In this document: positions 18,831 through 27,316 of the stretch, in pieces | How positions within the stretch are numbered: position 1 is the stretch's first letter | Layout of the letters: every line of letters starts with the position of its first letter | NCBI RefSeq assembly: GCF_014640615.1 | Contig: NZ_BMHH01000004.1 | Span: 186,001-250,000 of the forward strand | Direction of reading: 5' to 3' | DNA: 64,000 bases | Origin: Paramesorhizobium endophyticum | GTDB taxonomy: Bacteria > Pseudomonadota > Alphaproteobacteria > Rhizobiales > Rhizobiaceae | Translations under genes and position numbers: made by a program | The notes under the pieces: model-generated | What the model saw: only the letters and a program-made list of their open reading frames with translations | The model's database searches: none | What the model was told of the DNA's origin: nothing

Positions 18831-18849
18831 TGGGAAAAAGTTTTCCCCA
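18831..18849. promoter_or_regulatory. LacI-type operator upstream of lacI (17747-18769)
   Basis: TGGGAAAAAGTTTTCCCCA is a near-perfect dyad (one mismatch between arms) 62 bp before the start of the lacI gene. Its core GGGAAAAAGTTTTCCC matches 14 of 16 bases of the operator GGGAAAAGGTTTTCTC at 61108-61123 in front of another lacI gene. Confidence 0.65.
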
Positions 18850-18934
18850 GTTTCGTTGAACCTGTCCCGATAGGGCGGCCCGTAAGGGTAACACGCCCTT
18901 CATTTTCACGTCATCCCCAAGGAGAAGCATTTCC

Positions 18935-18946
18935 TTTTACGTAAAA
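18935..18946. promoter_or_regulatory. Perfect 12-bp palindrome TTTTACGTAAAA
   Basis: TTTTACGTAAAA has full dyad symmetry and lies in the lacI-chvE spacer. It could bind an unlinked regulator. No direct evidence of function. Confidence 0.35.
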
Positions 18947-19024
18947 TGGTTGCAAAAACCCCTTAAGATCGAGCACAGCCCTGCGGAAATCCTCCGCCAA
19001 CGCGACACGGAAGGAGGTGGTGAA

Positions 19025-19099
19025 ATGCTTGAAATTGCCCGCTGCGGTAGAATAAACAAGGCGTCGTCTCCATCCCAGTTGACAAATGAACCGTTTTAA
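19025..19099 (+). CDS. Candidate small ORF (24 codons) with a strong ribosome-binding site
   Basis: ATG at 19025 opens a 24-residue frame (MLEIARCGRINKASS... ending NEPF) that stops at 19099. It is preceded by AAGGAGGTG with a 7-base spacer, an almost ideal Shine-Dalgarno sequence and better than those of most genes here. A CCTCC at 18991-18995 upstream could pair with the GGAGG and hide it. The peptide resembles nothing I know. It may be a real small protein, a leader peptide for chvE, or chance. Confidence 0.35.
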   Translation: MLEIARCGRINKASSPSQLTNEPF

Positions 19100-19307
19100 A
19101 AAATCATATCATATAATTTAAGCCCGGGAGGCGGAGGCAATTTCCCTGAAGCGTCAGCGCGTTTGATCCTGTGATCGGGGTCGAAGGGGAGGGTTCACCA
19201 ATATCCGGGCTTGGGTGGGATCGGTCGCCCTGTCTCGAGTCAAGACCTTGGAGTCGAGGCTTGAGATGGGTGCGTCCGGAATGTGATCAGCAACTGGGAG
19301 GATACCC

Positions 19308-20378
19308 GTGAAAATACTCAAGACTGCTTTGGCAGCGATGCTGTCCGTCGCCTGGATGGGAGCCGCCGCCGCTCCGACCATGGCGCAGGAGAAGGGCACG
19401 ATCGGCATCTCCATGCCGACGAAGTCGTCCGCGCGCTGGATCGCCGATGGCGACAACATGGTGAAGACGCTGCAGGAGCGCGGTTACAAGACCGACCTGC
19501 AATACGCCGAAGATGACATCCCGAACCAGCTGTCGCAGATCGAGAACATGATCACCAAGGGCGTGAAGGTCCTCGTGGTCGCCGCGATCGACGGCACGAC
19601 GCTTTCCAGCGCGCTGCAGCAGGCGCATGACGCCGGCATCAAGGTCATCGCCTATGACCGCCTGATCCGCGACACACCAAATGTCGACTACTACACGACC
19701 TTCGACAATTTCCAGGTCGGAGTCCTGCAGGCGAAGTCGCTCGTCGACGCGCTCGGCCTGCCGGAGAAGAAGGGTCCCTTCAACATCGAGCTGTTCGGCG
19801 GCTCGCCTGACGACAACAACGCCTATTTCTTCTATGATGGCGCGATGTCCGTGCTGCAGCCCTACATCGACAAGGGCGAACTCGTCGTCCAGTCCGGCCA
19901 GACCGGCATGGACAAGGTCGGCACGCTGCGCTGGGATGGCGCCGCCGCCCAGGCCCGCATGGACAACCTGCTCTCGGCCTACTACACCGACAAGAAGGTC
20001 AATGCCGTGCTGTCGCCCTATGACGGCATCTCCATCGGCATCCTCTCCTCGCTGCGCGGCGTAGGCTACGGCACGAAGGATCAGCCGTTCCCTTACGTCT
20101 CGGGCCAGGATGCGGAAGTCCCGTCGGTCAAATCGATTATCGCGGGCGAGCAGTACTCGACCATCTTCAAGGACACCCGCGAACTCGCCAAGGTCACGGC
20201 CAACATGATCGATGCCATTGGCACCGGCAAGGAGCCGGAAGTCAACGACACCAAGACCTACAACAATGGCGTCAAGGTCGTTCCTGCCTACCTGCTGAAG
20301 CCAGTTCTCGTGACCAAGGAGAACTGGAAGGACGTTCTGGTCGGTTCCGGTTACTACAAGGAAGACCAGCTCAAGTAA
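19308..20378 (+). CDS. chvE: Multiple-sugar-binding periplasmic protein ChvE
   Basis: A 356-residue periplasmic monosaccharide receptor of the ChvE/XylF type. A GTG start at 19308 follows GGGAGG. Residues 1-27 are a signal peptide (cleavage near TMAQ-E). The mature part begins [42 protein letters not shown], the typical sugar-binding N-lobe, and has [35 protein letters not shown] and [20 protein letters not shown] (ligand-contacting positions in this family). In Agrobacterium ChvE binds glucose, galactose, arabinose and xylose and helps VirA sense plant sugars. Here it heads chvE-mmsA-mmsB for uptake of several monosaccharides. Confidence 0.93.
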   Translation: MKILKTALAAMLSVAWMGAAAAPTMAQEKGTIGISMPTKSSARWIADGDNMVKTLQERGYKTDLQYAEDDIPNQLSQIENMITKGVKVLVVAAIDGTTLSSALQQAHDAGIKVIAYDRLIRDTPNVDYYTTFDNFQVGVLQAKSLVDALGLPEKKGPFNIELFGGSPDDNNAYFFYDGAMSVLQPYIDKGELVVQSGQTGMDKVGTLRWDGAAAQARMDNLLSAYYTDKKVNAVLSPYDGISIGILSSLRGVGYGTKDQPFPYVSGQDAEVPSVKSIIAGEQYSTIFKDTRELAKVTANMIDAIGTGKEPEVNDTKTYNNGVKVVPAYLLKPVLVTKENWKDVLVGSGYYKEDQLK

Positions 20379-20391
20379 GAGTCTGGACACT

Positions 20392-20413
20392 GGGCCTCGG
20401 CATTCCGGGGCCC
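20392..20413 (+). other. Stem-loop between chvE and mmsA
   Basis: GGGCCTCGG (20392-20400) pairs with CCGGGGCCC (20405-20413) around a CATT loop, with one wobble pair. Stems after a binding-protein gene commonly stabilise the upstream mRNA, giving more receptor than ATPase. No T-run follows, so full termination is unlikely. Confidence 0.5.
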
Positions 20414-20503
20414 TTCCTGCCGCTTTATCGCTGCCTCCCTCGGGATAGTCATCCCTTGGGCATGGCGATGAAAGCGGTTTGATTTATGCGGGTGTGGATC
20501 AGC

Positions 20504-22030
20504 ATGGACACGATCCTTGAAATGCGGAATATCTCCAAGAGCTTTCCCGGTGTGAAAGCCTTGGACAATGTCAATCTCGCCGTGGCCAGGGGCGAGATTC
20601 ATGCGCTGGTCGGAGAAAACGGCGCCGGCAAGTCGACCCTTATGAAGGTGCTGTCAGGCGTCTATCCCCATGGCAGCTATGAAGGCCAGATCATCTATAA
20701 TGGTGAGGAGCAGCGCTTTCGCGGCATTCAGGACAGCGAGCGCCTCGGCATCATCATCATCCATCAGGAGTTGGCGCTCGTCCCGCTGCTTTCGATCACC
20801 GAGAACATCTTCCTCGGCAATGAGCAGGCGCATCGCGGCGTCATCGACTGGGACATTTCCGAGAAGCGGACGCGTGAGCTGCTGCAGAAGGTCGGGCTCA
20901 ACGAAAACCCCGCGACGCTGGTCACTACCCTCGGTGTCGGCAAGCAGCAAATGATCGAGATCGCCAAGGCGCTCTCCAAGGAAGTGAAGCTGCTGATCCT
21001 CGACGAGCCGACGGCGAGCCTCAACGAAAAGGACAGCGACGCGCTGCTCGAGCTGCTGCTGGAGTTCAAGGCGCAGGGCATTTCCTCGATCCTCATCTCG
21101 CACAAGCTCAACGAGGTGGAAAAGGTCGCCGACCGCATCACCGTGCTGCGCGACGGCACGACGGTCGAGACGCTGGAAAAGGACGACATCAGCGACGAGC
21201 GCATCGTCACCGCCATGGTGGGCCGCGAATTGTCGGACCGCTACCCGAAGCGGACGCCCAAGATCGGCGACGTGCTTTTCGAGGTGAAGAACTGGGTCGT
21301 CTATAACCAGCAGCACCCCGACCGCCAGATGATCAAGGGAATCAACCTGAATGTCCGCGCGGGCGAGATCGTCGGCATTGCCGGGCTGATGGGCGCGGGG
21401 CGCACTGAATTCGCCATGAGCGTTTTCGGCAAATCCTATGGCCGCAACATCAGCGGCGAGGTCTATCTCCATGGCCGCAAGGTCGATGTTTCGACGGTCA
21501 ACAAGGCGGTCGAGAACGGCCTCGCCTACGCGACGGAGGACCGCAAGACCTACGGCCTCAACCTCATCGACCATATCAAGCACAATGTGACGCTTGCCAA
21601 TCTCAAAGGCGTGTCCAAGAGCGGCGTCATCGACGATTTCGCCGAGCTGAAGGTCGCCAACGAGTACCGCACCAAGACCAAGCTGCGCTCATCGAATGTC
21701 TATCAGGTGACCGGGAATCTCTCGGGCGGCAACCAGCAGAAGGTCGTGCTGTCGAAATGGCTGTTCTCGGACCCGGACCTGCTGATCCTCGACGAGCCGA
21801 CGCGCGGCATCGATGTCGGCGCGAAATATGAAATCTATGAAATCATCAACAAACTGGCGAATGAAGGGAAGGGCATTCTGGTGATCTCCTCCGAAATGCC
21901 CGAACTTCTCGGCATATGCGACCGCATCTATGTGATGAACGAAGGCCGCCTCGTCGGAGAAATGCCAGCCAGCGAAGCCAGCCAGGAAAAGATCATGAGA
22001 ACGATCATCCGCGCTGAGGGAAGGGTGTAA
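20504..22030 (+). CDS. mmsA: Multiple monosaccharide ABC transporter ATP-binding protein
   Basis: A 508-residue duplicated ATPase of the sugar (XylG/GguA) class. The first domain has Walker [21 protein letters not shown], the signature region [29 protein letters not shown], and [20 protein letters not shown]. The second has a degenerate Walker A ([19 protein letters not shown]), normal for this family, plus [41 protein letters not shown]. The start is placed at ATG 20504, where the family homology begins; the frame stays open up to 20486. It is followed 5 bp later by the permease gene. Equivalent to GguA of Agrobacterium. Confidence 0.93.
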   Translation: MDTILEMRNISKSFPGVKALDNVNLAVARGEIHALVGENGAGKSTLMKVLSGVYPHGSYEGQIIYNGEEQRFRGIQDSERLGIIIIHQELALVPLLSITENIFLGNEQAHRGVIDWDISEKRTRELLQKVGLNENPATLVTTLGVGKQQMIEIAKALSKEVKLLILDEPTASLNEKDSDALLELLLEFKAQGISSILISHKLNEVEKVADRITVLRDGTTVETLEKDDISDERIVTAMVGRELSDRYPKRTPKIGDVLFEVKNWVVYNQQHPDRQMIKGINLNVRAGEIVGIAGLMGAGRTEFAMSVFGKSYGRNISGEVYLHGRKVDVSTVNKAVENGLAYATEDRKTYGLNLIDHIKHNVTLANLKGVSKSGVIDDFAELKVANEYRTKTKLRSSNVYQVTGNLSGGNQQKVVLSKWLFSDPDLLILDEPTRGIDVGAKYEIYEIINKLANEGKGILVISSEMPELLGICDRIYVMNEGRLVGEMPASEASQEKIMRTIIRAEGRV

Positions 22031-22035
22031 CAACT

Positions 22036-23229
22036 ATGAGTGAAATCGCATCTGCCGAAACGAACACGGCAAAACCGAAACAGTCGCTGTCCGCATACAT
22101 TAATTTCCGGGACTACGGGCTGGTCGCGGCGCTGATCCTGATCATGCTGTTCTTCCAGTACACGACTGACGGTACGCTGTTTCGCCCGCTGAACCTCACC
22201 AATCTGGTGCTGCAGAACAGCTACATCATCATCATGGCGCTGGGCATGCTGCTGGTGATCGTGGCGGGGCATATAGACCTTTCGGTCGGTTCGGTCGCGG
22301 GCTTCATCGGCGCGCTTTCGGCGATGATGATGGTGAAATGGGGTGTCCCTGTCGTCCCGGCGACGATCCTCTGCCTCGTCATGGGCGGCGTCATCGGCGC
22401 GGCCCAGGGTTATTGGGTCGCCTATCACAAAATACCTTCCTTCATCGTCACGCTCGCGGGCATGCTGGTTTTCCGGGGCCTCATGCAGGCGCTTCTGGGC
22501 AACCGGTCGATCGGCCCGCTTCCGCCGCAGTTCCAGCTGCTCTCCAATGGCTTCATTCCGGACTTCTTCCCCGGCTATGGCATCCACATGACGACCATGC
22601 TCATCGGCATCGTGCTTGTCGGCTGCATCGTCTGGTCCAGCATACGCAACCGTATCAAGCGCGAGCAGAACGGCTATGGCGCCGAGCCTTTCATGCTCTT
22701 CGCGGCCAAGAATATCGTCATCGGCGGCATTGCTCTGTGGCTGTGCTATCTGATGGCAACCTACAAGGGCTTGCCCAACGTGCTCATCGTCATGGCGGTG
22801 CTGATCGGGATTTTCGCCTTTGTCACGAAGCACACCATTATCGGCCGCAGGATTTATGCCATGGGCGGCAATGAGAAAGCGGCGAAACTCTCCGGCATCC
22901 GCACCGACCGGCTGACCTTCGTCACCTTCGTCAACATGGGCGTTCTGGCCGCGCTGGCTGGTTTGATCATCACCGCGCGCCTCACCACGGCGACGCCGAA
23001 GGCGGGCTTGGGCGCCGAACTCGACGTCATCGCTGCGGTGTTCGTCGGCGGTGCTTCCGCCATGGGCGGCGTCGGCCAGGTATTGGGAGCGGTCATCGGC
23101 GCTGCCATCATGGGCGTCATGAACAATGGCATGTCGATCATGGGCATCAATGTCGATTGGCAGCAGGTTATCAAGGGCCTGGTGCTGCTCGCCGCAGTCG
23201 TCTTCGACGTCTACAACAAGAACAAATAA
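22036..23229 (+). CDS. mmsB: Multiple monosaccharide ABC transporter permease
   Basis: A 397-residue permease of the RbsC/XylH/GguB family with about 10 to 12 hydrophobic segments. Family landmarks are NSYIIIMALGMLLVIVAGHIDLSVGSVAGFIGAL near the N-terminus, the EAA-like cytoplasmic loop in IIGRRIYAMGGNEKAAKLSGIRTDRLTFVTFVNMGVLAALAGLI, and the C-terminal GGASAMGGVGQVLGAVIGAAIMGVMNNGMSIMG. It forms the channel used with ChvE and MmsA. A strong stem-loop lies 28 bp after the stop. The FAH-family gene follows after 136 bp. Confidence 0.93.
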   Translation: MSEIASAETNTAKPKQSLSAYINFRDYGLVAALILIMLFFQYTTDGTLFRPLNLTNLVLQNSYIIIMALGMLLVIVAGHIDLSVGSVAGFIGALSAMMMVKWGVPVVPATILCLVMGGVIGAAQGYWVAYHKIPSFIVTLAGMLVFRGLMQALLGNRSIGPLPPQFQLLSNGFIPDFFPGYGIHMTTMLIGIVLVGCIVWSSIRNRIKREQNGYGAEPFMLFAAKNIVIGGIALWLCYLMATYKGLPNVLIVMAVLIGIFAFVTKHTIIGRRIYAMGGNEKAAKLSGIRTDRLTFVTFVNMGVLAALAGLIITARLTTATPKAGLGAELDVIAAVFVGGASAMGGVGQVLGAVIGAAIMGVMNNGMSIMGINVDWQQVIKGLVLLAAVVFDVYNKNK

Positions 23230-23256
23230 TTCCGCGCCTGGAATTGTGATCGGTGC

Positions 23257-23290
23257 ATCGGCTCGGGAATCGAAAGGTTCCCGGGCCGAT
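23257..23290 (+). terminator. Strong GAAA-tetraloop hairpin after mmsB
   Basis: Left arm 23257-23271 (ATCGGCTCGGGAATC) and right arm 23276-23290 (GGTTCCCGGGCCGAT) form a 15-bp stem with two wobble pairs closed by a GAAA tetraloop. No T-run follows, so it may be a 3'-end stabiliser or factor-assisted terminator rather than a classical intrinsic one. Confidence 0.55.
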
Positions 23291-23365
23291 TGCGTATGAA
23301 CGCTTCCATCCGGGCTTTCAGCGCTTTAAAGATGCGTCCGTCATTCATGAACGAAAGCTCTGTCC

Positions 23366-24058
23366 ATGCCTGAGAAACATCTCTTCGCACCCCTGCCGAT
23401 TCCCACCCTGCCGATCGAAGGCACGGACGCGCTCTTCCCCGTGCATCGCATCTATTGCGTCGGGCGCAATTTCGCCGACCACGCCATCGAGATGGGGCAT
23501 GATCCTAACCGTGAGCCGCCCTTCTTCTTCCAGAAAAACCCGGATTCGCTCCTGCTTTCGGGCGAGGACATGCCTTATCCATCGCAGACGAACGATCTCC
23601 ACCATGAAATCGAACTGGTCGTGGCGCTGGAGAAGGGCGGCACGGATATTCCCCTTGAGCAGGCGCTCGACCATGTCTTCGGCTATGCCGTCGGCCTCGA
23701 CATGACGCGGCGCGACCTGCAGGGCGAGGCGAAGAAGCTTGGCCGTCCGTGGGAAACCGGCAAGGCTTTCGAGCTTTCCGCCCCCTGCACGCCGCTCGTT
23801 CCGGCCGCACAAATCGGCTATCCGGCGAAAGGCGCGATCTGGGCCAAGGTCAATGGCGAGCCACGCCAGAATGGCGACCTCGCGCAGATGATTTGGAAGG
23901 TACCCGAGATAATTTCCTATCTCTCTCGCCTTTTCACGCTCCAGCCCGGAGATCTGATCTTCGCGGGAACCCCGGCCGGCGTCGGCGCGGTCAAGCGCGG
24001 CGATACGATCGACGGCGGCATTGACGGGGTAGGGGCGATTCGGACGCGGATTCTGTGA
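23366..24058 (+). CDS. Fumarylacetoacetate hydrolase (FAH) family protein
   Basis: A 230-residue cytosolic protein of the FAH superfamily, which hydrolyses or dehydrates beta-keto acids using Mg2+. Motifs seen are [32 protein letters not shown], the metal-binding [10 protein letters not shown] (about residue 73 onward) with the later [14 protein letters not shown], and the C-terminal [20 protein letters not shown]. Length and motifs fit the fumarylpyruvate hydrolase/2-keto-acid branch. It lies behind mmsB, which in Agrobacterium is followed by gguC, an FAH-like gene; so a role in oxidation products of imported sugars is plausible but unproven. Convergent with the toxin gene (10-bp gap). Confidence 0.88.
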   Translation: MPEKHLFAPLPIPTLPIEGTDALFPVHRIYCVGRNFADHAIEMGHDPNREPPFFFQKNPDSLLLSGEDMPYPSQTNDLHHEIELVVALEKGGTDIPLEQALDHVFGYAVGLDMTRRDLQGEAKKLGRPWETGKAFELSAPCTPLVPAAQIGYPAKGAIWAKVNGEPRQNGDLAQMIWKVPEIISYLSRLFTLQPGDLIFAGTPAGVGAVKRGDTIDGGIDGVGAIRTRIL

Positions 24059-24068
24059 TCCCGTCCGC

Positions 24069-24347
24069 CTATTGTCGCTCTTCCCGCGTATGCCACACAC
24101 GAAGTATGGAAATGGTCGATTTCCGAATTTCGTAGCGGACCTCGTAATGCCCAACGAGCAGCCGCCTGATCTCACGCGGCTCATACTCGAATAATTGTTC
24201 GCCGATGCGCGGGTGGGTCTGCAAAATAGCTGGAGCCTTCGTCAGCGTTTGCACCGCCCGCGCGGCAGCCGGCTTATTTACCGGCGCCAGAAATTCATAA
24301 AGGCGCGTTAAATCCGAAAGCGCTTTGCTGGTCCACTCCAGTTCCAT
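24069..24347 (-). CDS. RelE/ParE-family toxin of a type II toxin-antitoxin module
   Basis: A 92-residue protein with the ParE/RelE fold pattern: MELEWTSKALSDLTRLYEFLAPVNKPAAARAVQTLTKAPAILQTHPRIGEQLFEYEPREIRRLLVGHYEVRYEI ending in the typical hydrophobic strand ISILRVWHTREERQ. The W/HxREE end is common in ParE, whose targets are gyrase; RelE proteins instead cleave mRNA on the ribosome, and the family call alone does not separate these. Its ATG overlaps the antitoxin stop by one base (TGATG), so expression is coupled. Confidence 0.85.
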   Translation of the reverse strand: MELEWTSKALSDLTRLYEFLAPVNKPAAARAVQTLTKAPAILQTHPRIGEQLFEYEPREIRRLLVGHYEVRYEIRKSTISILRVWHTREERQ

Positions 24348-24622
24348 CAGCGCGGCATGGGTACTGGCAGCGGGATATCTGTGCTCAGGCTATCCGCCCA
24401 CGCCTGAACGGCTTGATGGCTTATAACCTGACCTGCATCTACATCGGCAAGAGCCTCCCGCGTTAGCCGCTCGCGCTCTTCTTCCTGTTCAAGCCAGGCG
24501 GAAAGTGCCTGTTTCATGATCCAGCCGCGTGAACGCTCCAATCGCTCGGCCATCTGATCAACCTTTTCGGCCAGCGGAAGCGGGATATGTGCAGTTAGAA
24601 CTTTAGTGGTTGTTTGCGCCAT
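24347..24622 (-). CDS. Ribbon-helix-helix antitoxin of the RelE/ParE module
   Basis: A 91-residue protein (start at ATG 24622; the frame stays open to 24637). The N-terminal half is a ribbon-helix-helix DNA-binding domain: strand VLTAHIPLPLAEKVDQMAERLERSRGWIMKQALSAWLEQEEERERL. The C-terminal part (ADVDAGQVISHQAVQAWADSL) is the usual toxin-neutralising segment of ParD/CopG-like antitoxins. It likely represses its own operon through the palindrome at 24651-24665. Confidence 0.85.
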   Translation of the reverse strand: MAQTTTKVLTAHIPLPLAEKVDQMAERLERSRGWIMKQALSAWLEQEEERERLTREALADVDAGQVISHQAVQAWADSLSTDIPLPVPMPR

Positions 24623-24650
24623 GGATCGTGCTTTCAATCTGATTTACTTC

Positions 24651-24665
24651 TAATCATGTTGATTA
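24651..24665. promoter_or_regulatory. Palindromic operator upstream of the RelE/ParE antitoxin gene
   Basis: TAATCATGTTGATTA is a perfect dyad with 6-bp arms and a 3-base centre, 29 bp before the antitoxin ATG. Its position fits autoregulation by the toxin-antitoxin complex. Confidence 0.55.
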
Positions 24666-24807
24666 AATCTCAATCGGTCAAGTCGGGAATCCCGCCAAAA
24701 ATACACGTCAGGCTGCGGTCGGCCTAAAAAATAGGCTCATACATTTTTGCATTTTGTTTCAGCAATATTGCGTTGCGAAAACAATTTCCCTGCGGCATGA
24801 AGGAATC

Positions 24808-25398
24808 ATGCTGCATCGCGACCTGACCATTCTGGTGATCGACGAAAACGCCATCCGTGCCTCGATTATTGAGGAGGGGTTGCGCGAGGCGGGGCATGCG
24901 CAGGTGACCGTGATCCACGAGGTGCAGGGCGTGGCGCGCATCATCGAGACGCTGCAGCCGGATGTTATCGTCATCGATATCGAGAATCCCAACCGCGACA
25001 TGATGGAGCACCTGTTTCAGCTAACGCGCTCTGTCAGCCGGCCCATAGCCATGTTCGTCGACCGCGCCGATTCTGCTTCCATCGAGGCGGCGGTGGAGGC
25101 GGGGGTTTCGGCTTATATCGTCGATGGGCTAAAGAAAGAACGGGTCAAGCCGATTCTGGATGTTGCCGTCAGCCGGTTCAATGCCTTCAGTCGCCTCCAG
25201 CGCGAGCTGGCGGATGCAAAATCTGCTTTGGAGGAGCGCAAGATCATTGAGCGCGCCAAGGGAATTTTGATGCGGATGCGCAACCTCTCGGAAGAAGAAG
25301 CATTTGCGCTCTTGCGCCAGACGGCCATGAACGAGAAGAAGAAGCTCGCGGAGATCGCGCACAGCGTCGTCACCGCCGCGGGACTTCTCATGCGATGA
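24808..25398 (+). CDS. nasT: ANTAR-domain antiterminator NasT
   Basis: A 196-residue response-regulator-like RNA-binding protein. It begins MLHRDLTILVIDENAIRASIIEEGLREAGH, the standard NasT start, so ATG 24808 is chosen (AAGGA just upstream); earlier in-frame codons lack similarity. Residues about 1-120 are a receiver-like domain, followed by a coiled segment and the ANTAR domain (ALEERKIIERAKGILMRMRNLSEEEAFALLRQTAMNEKKKLAEIAHSVVTAAGLL). NasT binds a two-hairpin leader RNA and stops terminator formation when released from NasS by nitrate or nitrite. Its likely target is the narK leader at 27551-27725. The gap to nasS is 10 bp. Confidence 0.93.
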   Translation: MLHRDLTILVIDENAIRASIIEEGLREAGHAQVTVIHEVQGVARIIETLQPDVIVIDIENPNRDMMEHLFQLTRSVSRPIAMFVDRADSASIEAAVEAGVSAYIVDGLKKERVKPILDVAVSRFNAFSRLQRELADAKSALEERKIIERAKGILMRMRNLSEEEAFALLRQTAMNEKKKLAEIAHSVVTAAGLLMR

Positions 25399-25408
25399 GG
25401 AAAACGAC

Positions 25409-26689
25409 GTGAACAGCATGGCACATGACATGGCAGGGCAGGGCGCGCCGCTGCCGGGAAGGATCGCAAGCGAAGGCGCGCGGGTCGTGCGTGCCGGGTT
25501 CATTCCGCTGGTCGATAGCGCGGTGCTGATCGCGGCGGCGGAATTCGGCTTTGCCGCGCGCGAGGGGATCGCGCTCGATCTCGTCAGGGATGTGTCCTGG
25601 GCGAATGTGCGCGACCGGCTTGCCTTCCGCCAGTTCGATGTTGCGCATATGCTCTCGCCCATGCCGGTCGCTTCCATGCTCGGCCTCGGCTCCAACCCGT
25701 CGCCCACCATCGCGCCATTCTCGCTGGGGCGCGGCGGCAACGCCATCACGCTTTCGACGCGGCTCTATGCGCGTATGCAAGGGGAGGGCGGTCTTGCCGA
25801 GCCGGAGAATGCGCTGGATAACGCAAAGGCGCTGGCGCGGGTCATCCGGCTCATGAAGGAGCGGGGCGAGCCGCTGCTCACCTTCGGCATGACCTACCCC
25901 TTTTCCTCCCACAACTATGAATTCCGTTATTGGCTCGCCGCTGGAGGCATCGATCCCGACGCTGATGTGCGGCTTGTCGTCGTGCCGCCACCGCTCACCT
26001 CCGATGCGCTTGAAGCGGGAGCCATCGACGGCTTCTGCGTCGGCGCGCCCTGGAACATGGTGGCCTCGGAGCGAGGCGTTGGCTGCATCGTCGCCACCAA
26101 GCAGGATTTATGGCCCTCCGCGCCGGAAAAGGTATTGGGCATGCGTCCGGAATGGGCCGACGCGCATCCCGAAACCCTGTCGCGGCTGATCGTGGCGCTC
26201 GACGCCGCCGCACGCTGGTGTGACCAGCCCGAAAACCGCGACGCGCTGGCGGAAGCCCTCGCCGACGCCCGCTATGTCGCCGTCCCCGTGGATATCCTTC
26301 GCCGCGTCCTTGCCGGCCGGTTCACCATCAATCCGCAGGGCAGCGAGCGGGTGGGGGAGGATTATTTCGTCTTCCATGCCGGTCACGCTAACTATCCGCG
26401 TCCGAGCCATGCCCTGTGGATCTACAGCCAAATGATCCGCTGGGGGCAGGGGGCCTTCTCCAAGGTCGGGGTCGAAGGCGCGGCTTCTGCCTACCGCCCC
26501 GATCTTTATCGCAAGATTCTCGGGCATGGCGCTGCTCCCGACGACAAAGACTTCCGCATCGAAGGGGCCGAACCGGGTGACGGCTTCATCGACGGCCATG
26601 TCTTCGATCCCACGAAAATCGAGGAGTATGTCGCAGGCTTCGCGGTGAAGGCGTTGCCGTCGGCTGGCGCGGGGTATCAGGAAATCTGA
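25409..26689 (+). CDS. nasS: Nitrate/nitrite-sensing protein NasS
   Basis: A 426-residue cytoplasmic protein similar to the periplasmic nitrate-binding proteins NrtA/NasF but without signal peptide: after MNSMAHDMAGQGAPLPG it goes straight into VVRAGFIPLVDSAVLIAAAEFGFAAREGIALDLVRDVSWANVRDRLAFRQFDVAHMLSPMP. Family motifs include TFGMTYPFSSHNYEFRYWLAAGGIDPDADV and DGFCVGAPWNMVA. NasS binds NasT and releases it when nitrate or nitrite is present. Start at GTG 25409, with GAGG 8 bases upstream; ATG 25418 is the alternative. It forms an operon with nasT and is convergent with vapC. Confidence 0.92.
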   Translation: MNSMAHDMAGQGAPLPGRIASEGARVVRAGFIPLVDSAVLIAAAEFGFAAREGIALDLVRDVSWANVRDRLAFRQFDVAHMLSPMPVASMLGLGSNPSPTIAPFSLGRGGNAITLSTRLYARMQGEGGLAEPENALDNAKALARVIRLMKERGEPLLTFGMTYPFSSHNYEFRYWLAAGGIDPDADVRLVVVPPPLTSDALEAGAIDGFCVGAPWNMVASERGVGCIVATKQDLWPSAPEKVLGMRPEWADAHPETLSRLIVALDAAARWCDQPENRDALAEALADARYVAVPVDILRRVLAGRFTINPQGSERVGEDYFVFHAGHANYPRPSHALWIYSQMIRWGQGAFSKVGVEGAASAYRPDLYRKILGHGAAPDDKDFRIEGAEPGDGFIDGHVFDPTKIEEYVAGFAVKALPSAGAGYQEI

Positions 26690-26703
26690 GGGGCGTGCGT
26701 TTA

Positions 26704-27069
26704 TTACAGCGTGTAGGGTACGCGTATCCCGGGATCGCGGGATGGAAAATCTTTGATATTGCGGGTCACAAGCAAGCGGCCGGCGGTCTGCGCTGTCGCC
26801 CAGATCACTGCGTCGGGCAGTTTGATGCGGTGTGCTCGACGCAATTCCACGGCACGGTTGGCGATTGCGTCGTCCAGGGCGATAACATTGAAGCCGTCAA
26901 GGAAGAGTCGCGTCGCGTCGACCAGATCGGCATTTGCGCCGACCATCACCTCCATCCAGGTGATAATACTGATGGCCCGGTTTTCGAAGCGCTCGATTTC
27001 CATACGGGCTTGGGAAACGGCGTTCAGATGGTCAATGAGGATGTTGGTGTCGAAGAGCGCGCCTACCAT
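26704..27069 (-). CDS. vapC: VapC-family PIN-domain toxin
   Basis: A 121-residue PIN ribonuclease. Acidic active-site residues are in place: D7 (GALFDTNILIDHL), E40 (ITWMEVMVGA), D86 region (KLPDAVIWATA) and the final Asp near residue 106 (TRNIKDFPSRDPGIRVPY). VapC toxins cleave tRNA or rRNA and stop translation. Its start overlaps the end of the antitoxin gene by 7 bp. Convergent with nasS (14-bp gap). Confidence 0.9.
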   Translation of the reverse strand: MVGALFDTNILIDHLNAVSQARMEIERFENRAISIITWMEVMVGANADLVDATRLFLDGFNVIALDDAIANRAVELRRAHRIKLPDAVIWATAQTAGRLLVTRNIKDFPSRDPGIRVPYTL

Positions 27070-27278
27070 TCGCCGCGCACCTTCTCCTGATAAGCTATGC
27101 CATCGACCTTGCGCTCACCCCACAAGCCGAAGCCATCCTCGACCTGTTCGCGATGATGGCGATCGAGATAATCGTCTATCGCCGCGCGGATCAGCGCCGC
27201 GCGGGATTGACGCGTCCGCTTGGCAAGTGCGTCAAGAGCTTCCACCTGTGCATCGTTCATGTCGATAAGGGCGCGCAT
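27063..27278 (-). CDS. vapB: VapB-like ribbon-helix-helix antitoxin
   Basis: A 71-residue antitoxin. MRALIDMNDAQVEALDALAKRTRQSRAALIRAAIDDYLDRHHREQVEDGFGLWGERKVDGIAYQEKVRGEW shows a CopG-like ribbon-helix-helix at residues 1-42 and an aromatic/basic C-terminal tail that would wrap the VapC active site. It is encoded first in the pair and overlaps vapC, the normal order. Tandem ATGTAT direct repeats upstream may be its operator. Confidence 0.88.
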   Translation of the reverse strand: MRALIDMNDAQVEALDALAKRTRQSRAALIRAAIDDYLDRHHREQVEDGFGLWGERKVDGIAYQEKVRGEW

Positions 27279-27292
27279 CGCATACTCCTGTG

Positions 27293-27316
27293 ATGTATGT
27301 CATGTATATCATATGT
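27293..27316. promoter_or_regulatory. Tandem repeats upstream of vapB (possible operator)
   Basis: ATGTAT at 27293 and 27302, and ATATGT at 27311, are spaced 9 bp apart and end 15 to 38 bp before the vapB start. Ribbon-helix-helix antitoxins often bind such tandem short sites, but this is inference. Confidence 0.35.

Larger units (their letters stand above)
18770..19307. other. Long divergent intergenic region between lacI and chvE
   Basis: 538 bp with no conventional gene. It holds a LacI-type operator (18831-18849), a perfect TTTTACGTAAAA palindrome (18935-18946), a possible 24-codon reading frame with a very strong ribosome-binding site (19025-19099), an AT-rich tract at 19095-19120, and the GGGAGG ribosome-binding site of chvE (19296-19301). 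The length suggests a long chvE leader or a small RNA. Confidence 0.6.

Noticed and set aside
24660-24674. FNR-like box in front of the RelE/ParE antitoxin (TTGATTAAATCTCAA)
   Set aside because: Second half and spacing do not fit TTGAT-N4-ATCAA; the perfect dyad at 24651-24665 explains the site better.
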